The notes: a model not told the origin generated them from the letters alone. 64,000 nucleotides of DNA from an uncultured Saprospiraceae bacterium (GCA_937926205.1 CALEYL010000036.1:1-64000), one strand, 5' to 3'. Counted from the stretch's first letter, positions 1-8,492 are shown. A program made the numbers and translations.

Positions 1-23
1 TTTCATGTTCGCTCTTTTGCAAA

Positions 24-31
24 CAAATGTA
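24..31 (-). promoter_or_regulatory. possible -7 box for a gene running off the left edge
   Basis: On the minus strand this reads TACATTTG, matching the Bacteroidota -7 consensus TAnnTTTG. An ATG (bases 6-4, minus strand) followed by AAA lies 17 bases downstream, so a leftward gene may begin there with only its first two codons in the window. No clear -33 TTG is seen, so the call is tentative. Confidence 0.25.
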
Positions 32-112
32 TGATATGTTTTCGATTTAATTCAGTTAGACTTTAGACGGGTGGAAGCGCAAAGTTCCACAAAATGGGAA
101 GCATTTCAACAC

Positions 113-150
113 AAAAAGCCCCGCATCGCTAAAGGTTTCGATGGGAGCTT
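113..150 (-). terminator. Rho-independent terminator of the DUF177-rpmF operon
   Basis: Bases 116-128 and 139-150 form an imperfect stem (AAGC..CC..CATCG arms). Read on the minus strand the stem is followed by a short T-run from the A-run at 113-117. It lies 29 bases beyond the rpmF stop codon, the expected place for the operon's end. Confidence 0.5.
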
Positions 151-178
151 ATTGCTTTTATTCATTAAAGCGCGTTGC

Positions 179-376
179 TTAGGCCTCTACTTCAGGGGCT
201 TTCACGACCATTTTACCGCGATACAGCATGTTGCCGTCAGCGTCAAAATAAGTGCGGTGATACATGTGCTTCTCGCCAGTTTTAGGGCAAGTAGCAATTT
301 GCGGCGTTGCTGCTTTGTGGTGCGTTCTGCGCGTGCGCGTGCGTTGCTTCGAGTGTCTATGCTTGGGATGTGCCAT
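179..376 (-). CDS. rpmF: 50S ribosomal protein L32
   Basis: A 65-residue protein of the large ribosomal subunit. It opens with MAHPKHRHSKQRTRTRRTHHKA, the lysine/arginine-rich N-terminal tail of L32. A short ribbon follows, with TCPKTGE and a conserved YHR. Only one cysteine of the usual zinc-ribbon set remains, so this is the zinc-independent form often seen in Bacteroidota. It begins 12 bases after the DUF177 gene, the conserved yceD-rpmF arrangement, and is followed by a terminator rather than the plsX-fabH genes found next in many bacteria. Family assignment is secure from length, composition and context. Confidence 0.95.
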   Translation of the reverse strand: MAHPKHRHSKQRTRTRRTHHKAATPQIATCPKTGEKHMYHRTYFDADGNMLYRGKMVVKAPEVEA

Positions 377-388
377 TGTCCGTGTATT

Positions 389-931
389 TTATGGTTTATC
401 CTGATCTAAATTTTTTAATGCATCCCAGACAGAGTTGCCTCCTTCCGGGTTTGATTTTTCTGAAGTGCCTTCTTTAGCGTTGAGATATCGCAGCATTTCC
501 TGATTACAGGGAACCGGATCGTCGTCTTCGCAATCGTATGTTTTGATCATCGGCAAAGCGAGGCAAATGTATTCATACGCGTACTGGGCGACACTGAAAT
601 GGGTGATTTCCGGGTTAACGTAAATCACTTCAGCTTCTTCCGGCATTTCTACGTCGCTGAATTTGACAAGCAATTGCTGGCTGTCTTCAATCGGAAGATC
701 AATAGCAGCCGTGCAGCGATCGCATTCTACCCGAACCTTGCCTTCGAATTCAAATTCTAGGACATACATTTCCGGGCGTTTGTCAAAATAAAGCGTCATT
801 TCAACTTGCCCCTCCGCTATCGGGGAGGCTTCAAATTGCTCAAAAAAGGAACGATCAATCTGAAAATCATATTGATGTACGCCGTGGCGCAACCCCTTTA
901 CCGGGATTGTAAAAGGCAATAAGGGATCCAT
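389..931 (-). CDS. DUF177 (YceD-like) 23S rRNA accumulation protein
   Basis: A 180-residue cytoplasmic protein of the DUF177/YceD family. E. coli and plant members are needed for normal 23S rRNA accumulation. The central part carries the family's cysteine signature: CDRC near residue 90, and a second pair (CEDDDPVPC) near residues 135-145 that probably binds metal with it. It lies directly upstream of rpmF on the same strand with a 12-base gap, the most conserved genomic neighbourhood of the family. A -7 box sits 41 bases upstream. The acidic C-terminal tail (about residues 150-180) looks disordered. Confidence 0.88.
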   Translation of the reverse strand: MDPLLPFTIPVKGLRHGVHQYDFQIDRSFFEQFEASPIAEGQVEMTLYFDKRPEMYVLEFEFEGKVRVECDRCTAAIDLPIEDSQQLLVKFSDVEMPEEAEVIYVNPEITHFSVAQYAYEYICLALPMIKTYDCEDDDPVPCNQEMLRYLNAKEGTSEKSNPEGGNSVWDALKNLDQDKP

Positions 932-971
932 TTTTAAGCTTGTTTGACCTTTGTCACTTCAAAAACGGATG

Positions 972-1000
972 CAAAGATATACTTTATGGCCGGATTTCAA
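972..1000 (-). promoter_or_regulatory. promoter of DUF177-rpmF operon
   Basis: On the minus strand TATCTTTG (979-972) matches the Bacteroidota -7 box exactly. A TTG at 1000-998 lies about 18 bases upstream, in the -33 position. Transcription would start near 965, giving a leader of about 35 bases before the ATG at 931. Confidence 0.5.
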
Positions 1001-1060
1001 TACCGTAGCGCAAAAAAATCAAGTTTATTAAAAAGGTGTCGATAATTTAAGCAGTTTCCA

Positions 1061-3025
1061 TCAGCGTATTAACGAAACGGTGCCGGACAACTGTTGGCTA
1101 AAACCGCCGGGTAGCGCCATTTCTGCCGTAAAGATATAGACCCCGGCCGGCGCAGGCTTTCCCCTGATTTTACCATTCCAGCCAGTAGCGGGATTGTTGA
1201 TTTCGCCCATCCGGTACTCAAAAACCAGGCCGCCCCAGCGATCGAAAACCCGGAAATGGTTCATCGGCGCATTTACCTTGCCTTGTATGAAAAACAGGTC
1301 GTTGATGCCATCTGCATTGGGACTGAATGCATTAGGGGCGTACAGTTCCAGACTGGGAATGACGGTCACCTGCAGGCTGTCACTGGCCGTGCAGCCATTG
1401 CTGTCAGTGAGGGTTAACCGGAAGACTGTATTTTCGAAAGGCGATCCGGAGGGACGGGGGCAGTCGGTACAACTCAATACCGTATTTCCCGTAGCAGACC
1501 AGGCGAATTCCGGCGCTCCCTGGGCATTGGTGCTGTAATCCGGTACAAAAGTTTCGCCCAACCGGATGCTGCGGTCATTTCCGAGGTCAACGAATAGGGG
1601 TTCGGGCTGTTCAACAACGAGCAGACTGTCTCTGTAAGTGGCGCAGGCGGTGGACGCTTCCACCCAATACAAACCCGGGCCATTCACTTCCAGCGTTTGG
1701 CTTTCAGAACCGTCGCTCCACAGGTACGTGTCTGCCCCGGCAGCAGCATCCAGAAGCAGCGATGCTCCCTGGCACAAAACAAGCGTCGAATCACTCAGCA
1801 CACGCTCCCGTTCAACCACTGTGACAAAAGTCGTATCCACCAGACCGGGCGCTCCGGGGTCGTCGGAAAAAAAAGGATTGGGGAATGCCTCAGGAAATGG
1901 GCCGAAAACTGCCTGGCTGCCATAAACTCCGGGGGGTAAATCGCCCACACGGACCCGAATGGTGATCGTGTTTTGGCCAAGCAAAACGTGTAAATCATGG
2001 ATATGGAGTACATTACTACCCACGCCGCTTAAAATCTGGCTGATGGCGGGAACGCCGCTTATGGAAGTAATAACGAACCCAGGCGGCAGCGTATCAATCA
2101 AATCTACCTGGGTATAAGTAGACCCTGCCGTGTTCTGAATGTGGTAATTGAAGGTGACTTCACCACAGGGCAGGACCAATGCGGGCTCCACCGTTTTTGT
2201 AAAAGCCATCCGGAAAGGGCAGGAGCAGCCATCGGTGAAATTTCCGGGAGGGCCAGGGGTTTTCTGAGCGACGATGCTTCCGTTTCGCTTGTCCAGAAGA
2301 TAAAGGGTGGTTTCAGCGCCTCCGGTAGAGCCGTAAGCAAACAAATTGCCCTGCCGGTCAAAAAAAATGGCGCCCATCGAAGCAATGTTCCCGAGGTTTT
2401 GAAACCCCACACTCGTAATAACGCCGCTGGTGCTGAGGTTGATCAGGTGTTTGTTCCGGCTGTCGTATCCAAACAGCGTTCCAAAAACCGGATCAAAGGC
2501 AATGTCGTCAATGCGGGTGGGCACGTCGCTGACAATAGACAAAGCCCCCGAATTGAAATTTCCGCTAAAGAGGTTTATGGTGCAATAGAGTTGGTCTATT
2601 TCCGTCGTTTTATTCCGGCCAATCAGAATCATGTTTGTACCAAAAGGAGAAACCGTGCCGGCAAAGTAATAATAACTGGTATCCAGGCCCTGAGGAATTC
2701 CAAGGTCAACCGCATTGCCTGTTGCATCTATGCGATAAAGACGCCACGTAAAAGGATCCAAACCATACAAATGGTTGTCGATAACGCTGTACCCCAGGGT
2801 GTTGATCCGGATGTTTTCATCAAAAAACAAACTTTGGTAGTTGGGCGACGCTGAGAGCGAAGGATTGACACTGAAACGATCGATAGCGCCCCAGTTGAAT
2901 CCACGCCGCGAACTGGAAAGAAAAAATTCGTCGTTGCATAAAAAAGCTTGCTGTGCTGCTATGGGCGATGCACTCCAAAGCAAAACAAGCAGTACCGTAT
3001 ATTTTATCGGATTTGGCAAAAGCAT
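1061..3025 (-). CDS. secreted protein with gliding-motility-type (CHU_C) C-terminal domain
   Basis: The start is taken at base 3025 (654 aa) because this Met opens a signal peptide (MLLPNPIKYTVLLVLLWSAS, then PIAAQQ). The longer frame upstream only shadows the neighbouring acetyltransferase. Residues about 30-270 resemble beta-propeller-like repeats of the kind found in surface proteins. The middle (about 280-400) is a DUF11-like conserved-repeat domain, with FNYHIQNTAGSTYTQVDLID. About 410-550 are Ig/PKD-like modules. The last 90 residues are a classic CHU_C/gliding motility-associated domain (APNAFSPNADGINDLFFIQG, then FDRWGGLVFE and GVYIFTAE), which directs export by the type IX system. 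It probably acts at the cell surface; no enzyme motif is visible. It follows the acetyltransferase gene by 26 bases on the same strand. Confidence 0.85.
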   Translation of the reverse strand: MLLPNPIKYTVLLVLLWSASPIAAQQAFLCNDEFFLSSSRRGFNWGAIDRFSVNPSLSASPNYQSLFFDENIRINTLGYSVIDNHLYGLDPFTWRLYRIDATGNAVDLGIPQGLDTSYYYFAGTVSPFGTNMILIGRNKTTEIDQLYCTINLFSGNFNSGALSIVSDVPTRIDDIAFDPVFGTLFGYDSRNKHLINLSTSGVITSVGFQNLGNIASMGAIFFDRQGNLFAYGSTGGAETTLYLLDKRNGSIVAQKTPGPPGNFTDGCSCPFRMAFTKTVEPALVLPCGEVTFNYHIQNTAGSTYTQVDLIDTLPPGFVITSISGVPAISQILSGVGSNVLHIHDLHVLLGQNTITIRVRVGDLPPGVYGSQAVFGPFPEAFPNPFFSDDPGAPGLVDTTFVTVVERERVLSDSTLVLCQGASLLLDAAAGADTYLWSDGSESQTLEVNGPGLYWVEASTACATYRDSLLVVEQPEPLFVDLGNDRSIRLGETFVPDYSTNAQGAPEFAWSATGNTVLSCTDCPRPSGSPFENTVFRLTLTDSNGCTASDSLQVTVIPSLELYAPNAFSPNADGINDLFFIQGKVNAPMNHFRVFDRWGGLVFEYRMGEINNPATGWNGKIRGKPAPAGVYIFTAEMALPGGFSQQLSGTVSLIR

Positions 3026-3051
3026 GTCAAATTCGGGTTGCGGAAAATCAA

Positions 3052-3693
3052 TCAAATGGTTCCTGCGGCCAAAAGGGCCTCCACATTGTTTCCGGTCAGA
3101 TCCTGTACGTGTTTCGTGATTTTTTCCGGGGGCCAGTCCCACCATTTCAATTCCAGTAACTGTTGAATCTGTTCTTCCGGGAAGCGCTTCCGGATTTCCT
3201 GTGCTGGGTTTCCACCCACAATAGAATAGGGGGCTACATCCCTGACAACGGTTGCGTTGGTTGCTATAATGGCGCCGTCGCCAATGTGCACACCAGCCAT
3301 GATGGTACAATTGTATCCGATCCAAACGTCGTTGCCGATGACAAGATCGCCTTTATTCGGGTATTTTTTACCCTCCATGGCATTTTCCCAACCATTGCCA
3401 AAAATAGCAAAAGGGTAGGTTGTTAGCGCATCTGTCAGGTGATTGGCGCCATTCATGATGAAGGTAACGCCGGAAGCGATCATGCAAAATTTGCCGATGA
3501 TGAGTTTGTCGTCTTCAAAATCAAACAGGTATTTTACATTTTTTTCAAAATTGGCAACATCTTCAAAATCATGATAGTAGGTATAATCACCTACGATGAT
3601 TTTGGGATTATTAACCACGTGCTTCAAAAAGCAGAGCTGCTCGTAGTTGGGCAACGGGTAGGTTTGGGCAGTGTTTGGGCCGGTTTGCAACAT
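3052..3693 (-). CDS. Vat/CatB-like xenobiotic acyltransferase (hexapeptide repeat)
   Basis: A 213-residue member of the left-handed beta-helix acetyltransferases, closest in pattern to the streptogramin (Vat) and chloramphenicol (CatB) enzymes that move acetyl from CoA to a hydroxyl. Visible marks are the MNGANH motif bearing the catalytic His (about residue 84), YPFAIFGNGWE, hexapeptide turns (VIGNDVWIGYNCTIMAGVHI), IVGGNPAQEIRKRF and KWWDWP near the C-terminus. All are standard in this family. The natural substrate is unknown; many chromosomal homologues are not resistance genes. The gene is followed closely by the type IX cargo gene. A copy of the composite repeat begins seven bases upstream of its start codon. 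Confidence 0.85.
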   Translation of the reverse strand: MLQTGPNTAQTYPLPNYEQLCFLKHVVNNPKIIVGDYTYYHDFEDVANFEKNVKYLFDFEDDKLIIGKFCMIASGVTFIMNGANHLTDALTTYPFAIFGNGWENAMEGKKYPNKGDLVIGNDVWIGYNCTIMAGVHIGDGAIIATNATVVRDVAPYSIVGGNPAQEIRKRFPEEQIQQLLELKWWDWPPEKITKHVQDLTGNNVEALLAAGTI

Positions 3694-3700
3694 ATTTTTA

Positions 3701-3759
3701 CGGTTGACGGTGGATGGTTGACGGTGGACGGAGCACCTTGCTCACATTGAAGGCAACTA
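3701..3759 (+). repeat. composite repeat, copy 1 (array plus core)
   Basis: GGTTGACGGTGGATGG-type words (3701-3731) are followed by a core, ACGGAGCACCTTGCTCACAT and on to GCAACTA. The core aligns with ACGGAGTAGATTGCTCCATA followed by GCAACACTA at 22801. The CTTTAACC array seen in the other two copies is missing here. The element sits between the acetyltransferase start and the four-helix-bundle stop, overlapping the latter by a few bases. Confidence 0.6.
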
Positions 3760-4119
3760 TTGGGTTTTGCCCTCTCGTGCCTGGATTAACTTTTTTAAGG
3801 ATGCTCTGACCTTTTCCGCCTGATCTTCTAATTGATTGAACGTATCAGTTTCAATATAGCCTATTCTGTGAGCGATGTTAAGCTGAGTAATGATTTCAGC
3901 AGCAGAGCCCTTTGCAATGTTGAAAAAATGAACGGCTTCCTTGTTGGTACTTCGTTCATCTCCCTCGGCAATATTGGAAGGCACTGAAATACAGGCTCTG
4001 GTAATTTGGTTGGCCAGGGCAAAGTCTTTTGAAAAAGCAGGTAACCTCGCAATGCTATAAATTTGCTCCGCTAGAGCCATGGCATCATTCCAGACGCGTA
4101 AGTCTTTGAATTTTCCCAT
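3757..4119 (-). CDS. four helix bundle protein (23S rRNA intervening-sequence family)
   Basis: A 120-residue all-helical protein of the family first found inside 23S rRNA intervening sequences of Leptospira and Coxiella, now known as free-standing genes in many Bacteroidota. Diagnostic features are the opening KFKDLRVWNDAMALAEQIY, the central QITRACISVPSNIAEG with its conserved SxPSNIAEG turn, and SAAEIITQL in helix 3. Structures of the family show a pentameric bundle; the molecular role is unknown. It lies between two copies of a composite repeat (3701-3759 and 4174-4395), which may reflect an insertion-prone locus. Confidence 0.9.
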   Translation of the reverse strand: MGKFKDLRVWNDAMALAEQIYSIARLPAFSKDFALANQITRACISVPSNIAEGDERSTNKEAVHFFNIAKGSAAEIITQLNIAHRIGYIETDTFNQLEDQAEKVRASLKKLIQAREGKTQ

Positions 4120-4173
4120 TTGTTTGAATATTTCATGAATGATATTACGGACCCTTACTGATTATCTCTATCG

Positions 4174-4395
4174 CCCGTCCACCGTTTTCTAAGGTTAAAG
4201 GTTAAAGGTTAAAGGTTAAAGGTTAAAGGATAAAGGATAAAGGATAAAGTAGACATACTGCTTTTTGAAGCAATCTACACCGTCCATCGTCCCCGTCTAC
4301 CGTCCATCGTCCCCGTCTACCGTCCATCGTCCACCGTCCCCCGTCCATCGTCCACCGTCTACCGTCCCCCGTCCACCGTCCCCCGTCCCCCGTTT
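4174..4395 (-). repeat. composite repeat, copy 2 (full, reverse orientation)
   Basis: The gap 4120-4486 holds no gene. From left to right it has AAGGTTAAAGG words (4190-4248), a core GTAGACATACTGCTTTTTGA continuing to AGCAATCTAC (4249-4280), then about 110 bases of degenerate CCGTCCATCGTCCCCGTCTA words (4281-4393). Read on the minus strand the order is GACGGTGGACGG array, core, CTTTAACC array, as at 22733-22884. Unit lengths vary and no constant spacer is present, so it is not a CRISPR. Confidence 0.7.
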
Positions 4396-4420
4396 TATTA
4401 AATTTCCTGACAAAAAAACT

Positions 4421-4428
4421 TACTTTTG
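4421..4428 (+). promoter_or_regulatory. -7 box of the tatC promoter
   Basis: TACTTTTG matches TAnnTTTG and lies 58 bases before the tatC ATG, immediately after the repeat array. The -33 region is A/T-rich without an obvious TTG. Confidence 0.4.
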
Positions 4429-4486
4429 CCACGCCATTTGAACGCAACATCATTTTTACAGTCATACAGGCAAATATACATCCGTT

Positions 4487-5368
4487 ATGGCATTAGATCA
4501 GGTTGAAGTTGATTCGCTGGAAGACGGCGAAAAGGCTGGAAAAGAAATGAGTTTTCTCGAGCACCTTGAAGAGTTGCGCTGGAACATCATCCGATCCGTT
4601 CTCGCGATAGTTAGCCTTGGTATTGTGTTCTTTATCTTTAAGGATTGGTTGTTTGAGTCGGTTCTGTTTGCACCGTCCCGAAAAGAATTTATCTCCTATC
4701 GCCTGATCTGCTGGTTTTCCGACAGCATCGGACTCGGTAAGGGTCTGTGCATTTCGCCGCCTGTTTTCAAAACCCAGGCGATTGGCTTTGGAGAAGCCTT
4801 TATTACGACATTTACAGTAGCTTTTACCACGGGTTTTATCGTTGCTTTTCCTTATGTTTTTTGGGAAATCTGGCGTTTCATCAAGCCGGGACTTTACCCT
4901 AAGGAGCAAAAAGCGGCCAATGGCATTGTGCTGGCCTGTTCATTCCTGTTTTTATCCGGAATTTTGTTTGGATACTATGTAATTGCGCCGTTTGCCATCA
5001 ATTTTTTGATCGGATATACCATTCCCGGCGTAGAAAACGTACCGACGCTTAATTCTTTCATTACATATCTCGTCATTTTTACCATACCAACCGGCATCGT
5101 CTTTGAATTGCCGATTGTGATCTTTTTTCTGTCTAAAGTTGGCCTGGTTACCCCTAAACTCATGCAACAATACAGGAAGCATGCAATTCTTGGGATCCTC
5201 ATCGTTTCAGCGGTCATTACGCCTACGACGGACATCATTACGCAACTTCTGGTAGCTACTCCGCTTTACATTCTCTATGAAGCCAGTATCATTATTTCCA
5301 GGCGCGTAGAGAAACAGAAAGAAGCCGAAGAGCTTGAGGATGAGCGTAGATTACAGCGCTCCGAATAA
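4487..5368 (+). CDS. tatC: Sec-independent protein translocase TatC
   Basis: The 293-residue core subunit of the twin-arginine translocase, which recognises RR signal peptides of folded proteins in the inner membrane. After a short acidic tail comes the family signature MSFLEHLEELRWNIIRS (about residues 20-37), including the Glu needed for signal binding. Six membrane segments follow. FIKPGLYPKEQ and the periplasmic loop leading into the FxFGYYVIAPFAINFL segment are typical. Residues 37-100 carry a longer first periplasmic loop than E. coli TatC, as is usual in Bacteroidota. tatA/tatB are not in the window. Its end overlaps the convergent CHAT gene by 18 bases. Confidence 0.95.
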   Translation: MALDQVEVDSLEDGEKAGKEMSFLEHLEELRWNIIRSVLAIVSLGIVFFIFKDWLFESVLFAPSRKEFISYRLICWFSDSIGLGKGLCISPPVFKTQAIGFGEAFITTFTVAFTTGFIVAFPYVFWEIWRFIKPGLYPKEQKAANGIVLACSFLFLSGILFGYYVIAPFAINFLIGYTIPGVENVPTLNSFITYLVIFTIPTGIVFELPIVIFFLSKVGLVTPKLMQQYRKHAILGILIVSAVITPTTDIITQLLVATPLYILYEASIIISRRVEKQKEAEELEDERRLQRSE

Positions 5369-8086
5369 CACAAAACCGCTCCATTTTCGCGGGTCTGCAC
5401 TTTTGCTGTCTTTGATCATTTTTAGTTTTGCATAACGCAAGGCTTCTGCGTAGCTTTTTTCGTCCAGCACCTGGCCGTAAAAGAGCTGCATCAGTTGAGA
5501 AGTATAGGAGTCGTATACTTTCCAAAGAGAACTGAGAACACTCGGCGTTCCTGCTGACAAAAAACTGTGGGTCAGGGAAAGGGCGCCTTCGTTTCCGGAA
5601 GCAGGGCCGCTGCCGCTTTCGCAACTGCTGAGTACCATCAGATTCACACCATTCATGTCGAGTGCGGCAATTTCTCCGGCGTATAAAATGCCGTCTTCTT
5701 TGTCCGGCTTTCCAATATTGGGTTGTGAAAAAGCGATGCCCGAGAGGGCGGGATTGGCATAATTGACAAAACTGTGTGTCGCCAAATGCACGATGCCATA
5801 ACCCTTGATGCCGGCTTTAAAATTGGCTTCACCGGCCTCCATGCGCAGGTAGGCGAGGGCGGTTTTTTTGTCTTTGGCAAACATCTTTGAAATGCTGACC
5901 GTTTCACGCTCCGATTCAGGCAGGGCCTGAAAACTCAAACCGTCGCGTGTAGCCGACCGCAGGCTGTAGCTGCCTTGATAGGTCGTGTCGAATGCGAACA
6001 GGTTGCTGTCCCAGATATAACTAAGACTGGTTTCATTGTCGAAAACAGGCGCCATACCAAGAAAAGCGGTTGTTACATTAGGCGCAACTGTTTGCCGGGT
6101 TAATGCAGCGGCATAGCTGTATTGTATGGCGTAGGATTTGATCAGGTAATTCAGTTTGCTGTAGCCGGGAGTTGCCCCGTCGTCGTCAGGTGAAAAGCCC
6201 GAAACAAAAGCTTCGAAGGGGATGGAAAACAAGTTCTGATGTGGAATGATGATCAGGCGGTCTTTGCCTTTCAACATAGAATCAACGGGTTGAATAAGGC
6301 GATCGAACATCAATTGGCCATATATAGGGAAAGCTTTGCTGTCCGATTTTTTGATGCTTTGCAAAAAGCCTTTGATGGCACCGTCGAGGTCTGTCGCAAT
6401 TTTGTTTTGGTCAAATTTGGTGTAAACGCCCGGGCCGGTTCCCATAGGATTTGCCTGAAAATTCATCATTTTTTTGACGAATTTTTGCGCCTTGGTGTCT
6501 TCGGGCCTGAAGTCGCGGCCTTTGGTAATTTGGCGGCAATAAATCCCCGTTTTGGTGAGGGCAAAAATGTAATAATCCAATTTGCCAATGAAGTAGGAGA
6601 GGAGCACATCGCGGTCTTCCAATTGCTGCCTGACCTGAGTCACTGAAGCCGTTTGAATGCCGCCCCTTGCTTTGGCGAATGCCGGAAACTCGCCCGCAAT
6701 TTGGCTGATAAAAGCTTCGTATTGTTTGCGACTTTCCATCGTTGCCCGGCGAAGCGCGGCGTCTTCCGGGTTCAAAGCCATGGATGCTTCGTTGTAGCGC
6801 CATTTGCTGCGCAGGTCTGCTGCACGAATGGCTTTGTCGACGGGCAGCAACTGACCTGAATCCAGATTGGCGGTATTCATGCGCAGGAGGATCGCTTTTC
6901 CGTATTCCGCCATTTCAAAAGCCTGTTCCAGCAAATGCGGATTGTGTTCTTTCAAAAACAGGCGATAAGCCGCTATAATGCCTGACTCGAAGACATCAGT
7001 TGAAGCGGCCAACAGCCGCAGGCGCGAAGCATCATCGCCGATGGCGATGACCTCTTCTTCAATAAACGCAGCCGCTTGTTTGCCATACGCCAGCGCCAAA
7101 CGATCGTCTGAGCCGTAATCCAGCAGTAAAACTGCTTTGAGATTCAGCGTCAATGCCAGCAAAGGGCGGTCGAGCACCGCTATTTTGTTTTGAAGCACTT
7201 CTGCTTCTCTGACCATTCCGGGACAAAGGCTGAACAGGGCTTTATTGGCGAAAAATGAAGCGCTGTCCGGCTCGTTCAAATTGTAATGGAGTTGTCCAAG
7301 GTTTAACCAGGTGCGTGCCGTTTCGCGGTGGTGTTCGCCGAATGCTTTGCGGTAAATGGCCAGCGCCTGATGGTAGTATTCCACCGCTACGGAAGGTGTA
7401 TCCTGGCGCATGGTTTCTCCCAATGCGTTGTAGAGGTTACCCTGAAGGTCTTTTCGCGCAGGAACCTGCCGGGAGATGTTCAGGGCTTGCCGAAAGGCGG
7501 ATTTGGCTTCCTCCAGCTTGTTTTGTCCGAGGTAAACTCTTCCGATGTTGTAGTAATTGGTAGCCACATCTGCTTCGCTGCCTTCAGTGGCTGATTGCAG
7601 GGTTTCGAGGGATTGGCGGTAGTAGTTGAGTGCTTTTTCCGGTTGGCTGAGTCCCTCAAACGAAGAAGCAATGTACCCGTAAATCAGCGCATACAATCTG
7701 GGGTCTTCAATAGGCATCGAGGTGGCAATGAACAGGTGGTCCAGCGCTTTTTCGTAGTTGCCCTGCTGCAGGGCGATGGCGCCGATGCGCATGTAATTTT
7801 CAGCAATATCGCCGCTCATGAGCTGATCGCGCAGCGCTATGGAACGGGCATTGGCGTCTTCAGCCTGTTGAAAACTGCCTAGTTGCAAGTAGTTGTAACT
7901 CATCAGAAACAGTGCCCGCGACTGGTCGTGCAGTCTGCCGGGGTTGCTTTGTATCAGGTTTTCCAGCAATTCATTAGAGGCAATGTACCGGCCGGCTGCG
8001 CTCAGGGAATCTGCTGCGCGAAAAGCAGATTGCGCCTGGGCGATTAGGGTTATACAAAGTAAAAACAATACGGGGAGGTGTCTCAT
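5351..8086 (-). CDS. exported TPR-CHAT domain protease
   Basis: A 911-residue protein, with the start placed at 8086 because MRHLPVLFLLCITLIAQAQ is a compact signal peptide; an in-frame ATG at 8101 would add five residues. Residues about 20-330 are tetratricopeptide repeats (YNYLQLGSFQQAEDANARSI, YYNIGRVYLGQNKLEEAKSA), a likely protein-binding scaffold. A helical linker follows. The C-terminal 300 residues are a CHAT domain, a caspase/separase-like fold. The presumptive catalytic dyad is intact: His771 in HLATHS and Cys822 in LSSCESGSG, followed by SLTHSFLSAGTPSVLSSLWK. Such proteins are thought to cleave partner proteins. This one should be periplasmic or surface-located. It is divergent from the EAD-FGE gene at 8493, so shared regulation or partnership is possible. 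Confidence 0.85.
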   Translation of the reverse strand: MRHLPVLFLLCITLIAQAQSAFRAADSLSAAGRYIASNELLENLIQSNPGRLHDQSRALFLMSYNYLQLGSFQQAEDANARSIALRDQLMSGDIAENYMRIGAIALQQGNYEKALDHLFIATSMPIEDPRLYALIYGYIASSFEGLSQPEKALNYYRQSLETLQSATEGSEADVATNYYNIGRVYLGQNKLEEAKSAFRQALNISRQVPARKDLQGNLYNALGETMRQDTPSVAVEYYHQALAIYRKAFGEHHRETARTWLNLGQLHYNLNEPDSASFFANKALFSLCPGMVREAEVLQNKIAVLDRPLLALTLNLKAVLLLDYGSDDRLALAYGKQAAAFIEEEVIAIGDDASRLRLLAASTDVFESGIIAAYRLFLKEHNPHLLEQAFEMAEYGKAILLRMNTANLDSGQLLPVDKAIRAADLRSKWRYNEASMALNPEDAALRRATMESRKQYEAFISQIAGEFPAFAKARGGIQTASVTQVRQQLEDRDVLLSYFIGKLDYYIFALTKTGIYCRQITKGRDFRPEDTKAQKFVKKMMNFQANPMGTGPGVYTKFDQNKIATDLDGAIKGFLQSIKKSDSKAFPIYGQLMFDRLIQPVDSMLKGKDRLIIIPHQNLFSIPFEAFVSGFSPDDDGATPGYSKLNYLIKSYAIQYSYAAALTRQTVAPNVTTAFLGMAPVFDNETSLSYIWDSNLFAFDTTYQGSYSLRSATRDGLSFQALPESERETVSISKMFAKDKKTALAYLRMEAGEANFKAGIKGYGIVHLATHSFVNYANPALSGIAFSQPNIGKPDKEDGILYAGEIAALDMNGVNLMVLSSCESGSGPASGNEGALSLTHSFLSAGTPSVLSSLWKVYDSYTSQLMQLFYGQVLDEKSYAEALRYAKLKMIKDSKSADPRKWSGFVLFGAL

Positions 8087-8153
8087 AACAGTGAATAACA
8101 ATTAGTGATGTTGCCAGAAAACGGCTCAAGATGCTAATATATTGGCCTGCCCG

Positions 8154-8161
8154 CAAATTTA
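8154..8161 (-). promoter_or_regulatory. -7 box of the CHAT gene promoter
   Basis: On the minus strand TAAATTTG matches TAnnTTTG, about 68 bases before the ATG at 8086. No convincing -33 element is visible. Confidence 0.35.
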
Positions 8162-8252
8162 CATTTCAAGGAACTATTTACCACATAGGTACATAGCTTA
8201 TTTCACATAGGATATATAGCGCTTTTGTATCCTGATAAAGCGTATAGCAACC

Positions 8253-8450
8253 GGAAAAGTTTCGCAAACGGCACCCTGCTATTCATTAACCAACTTCCGG
8301 CGTCCCGGCATCATCAAATCATCAAATTTTCAAATCTTCAAATCAAAATCACTTTGCGGCCGAACGTTTACGAAACTGGAAAAGTTTCGCAAACGGCAGC
8401 GAGTCATCCCGCGCATCTTCAAATCCTCAAATTTTCAAATCACCAAATCA
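8253..8450 (+). repeat. imperfect duplication in the divergent CHAT/EAD intergenic region
   Basis: The gap 8102-8492 has no gene. It holds two copies of a unit made of a 21-base word beginning GGAAAAGTTTCGCAAACG (8253-8273 and 8378-8398) followed by TCAAATC-type word arrays (8308-8345 and 8414-8450). The second copy lies in a 13-bp stem, CGTTTACGAAACT with AGTTTCGCAAACG (8365-8395). It separates two divergent genes, so it could carry regulatory sites. A TACATTTA at 8456-8463 is a weak -7 box for the rightward gene. Confidence 0.55.
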
Positions 8451-8492
8451 TTCCTTACATTTATCCCTTCAACAAAACCAAATACCCGCATC

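Noticed and set aside
2141..2854. 237-residue frame on the plus strand
   Set aside because: It lies opposite the type IX cargo gene and shows no family features.
3026..3325. N-terminal extension of the type IX cargo gene to 3325
   Set aside because: It overlaps the acetyltransferase gene; a clear signal peptide begins at 3025.
4190..4395. CRISPR-like array
   Set aside because: The repeats are degenerate 7-10 base words without constant repeat units or unique spacers, and no cas gene is near.
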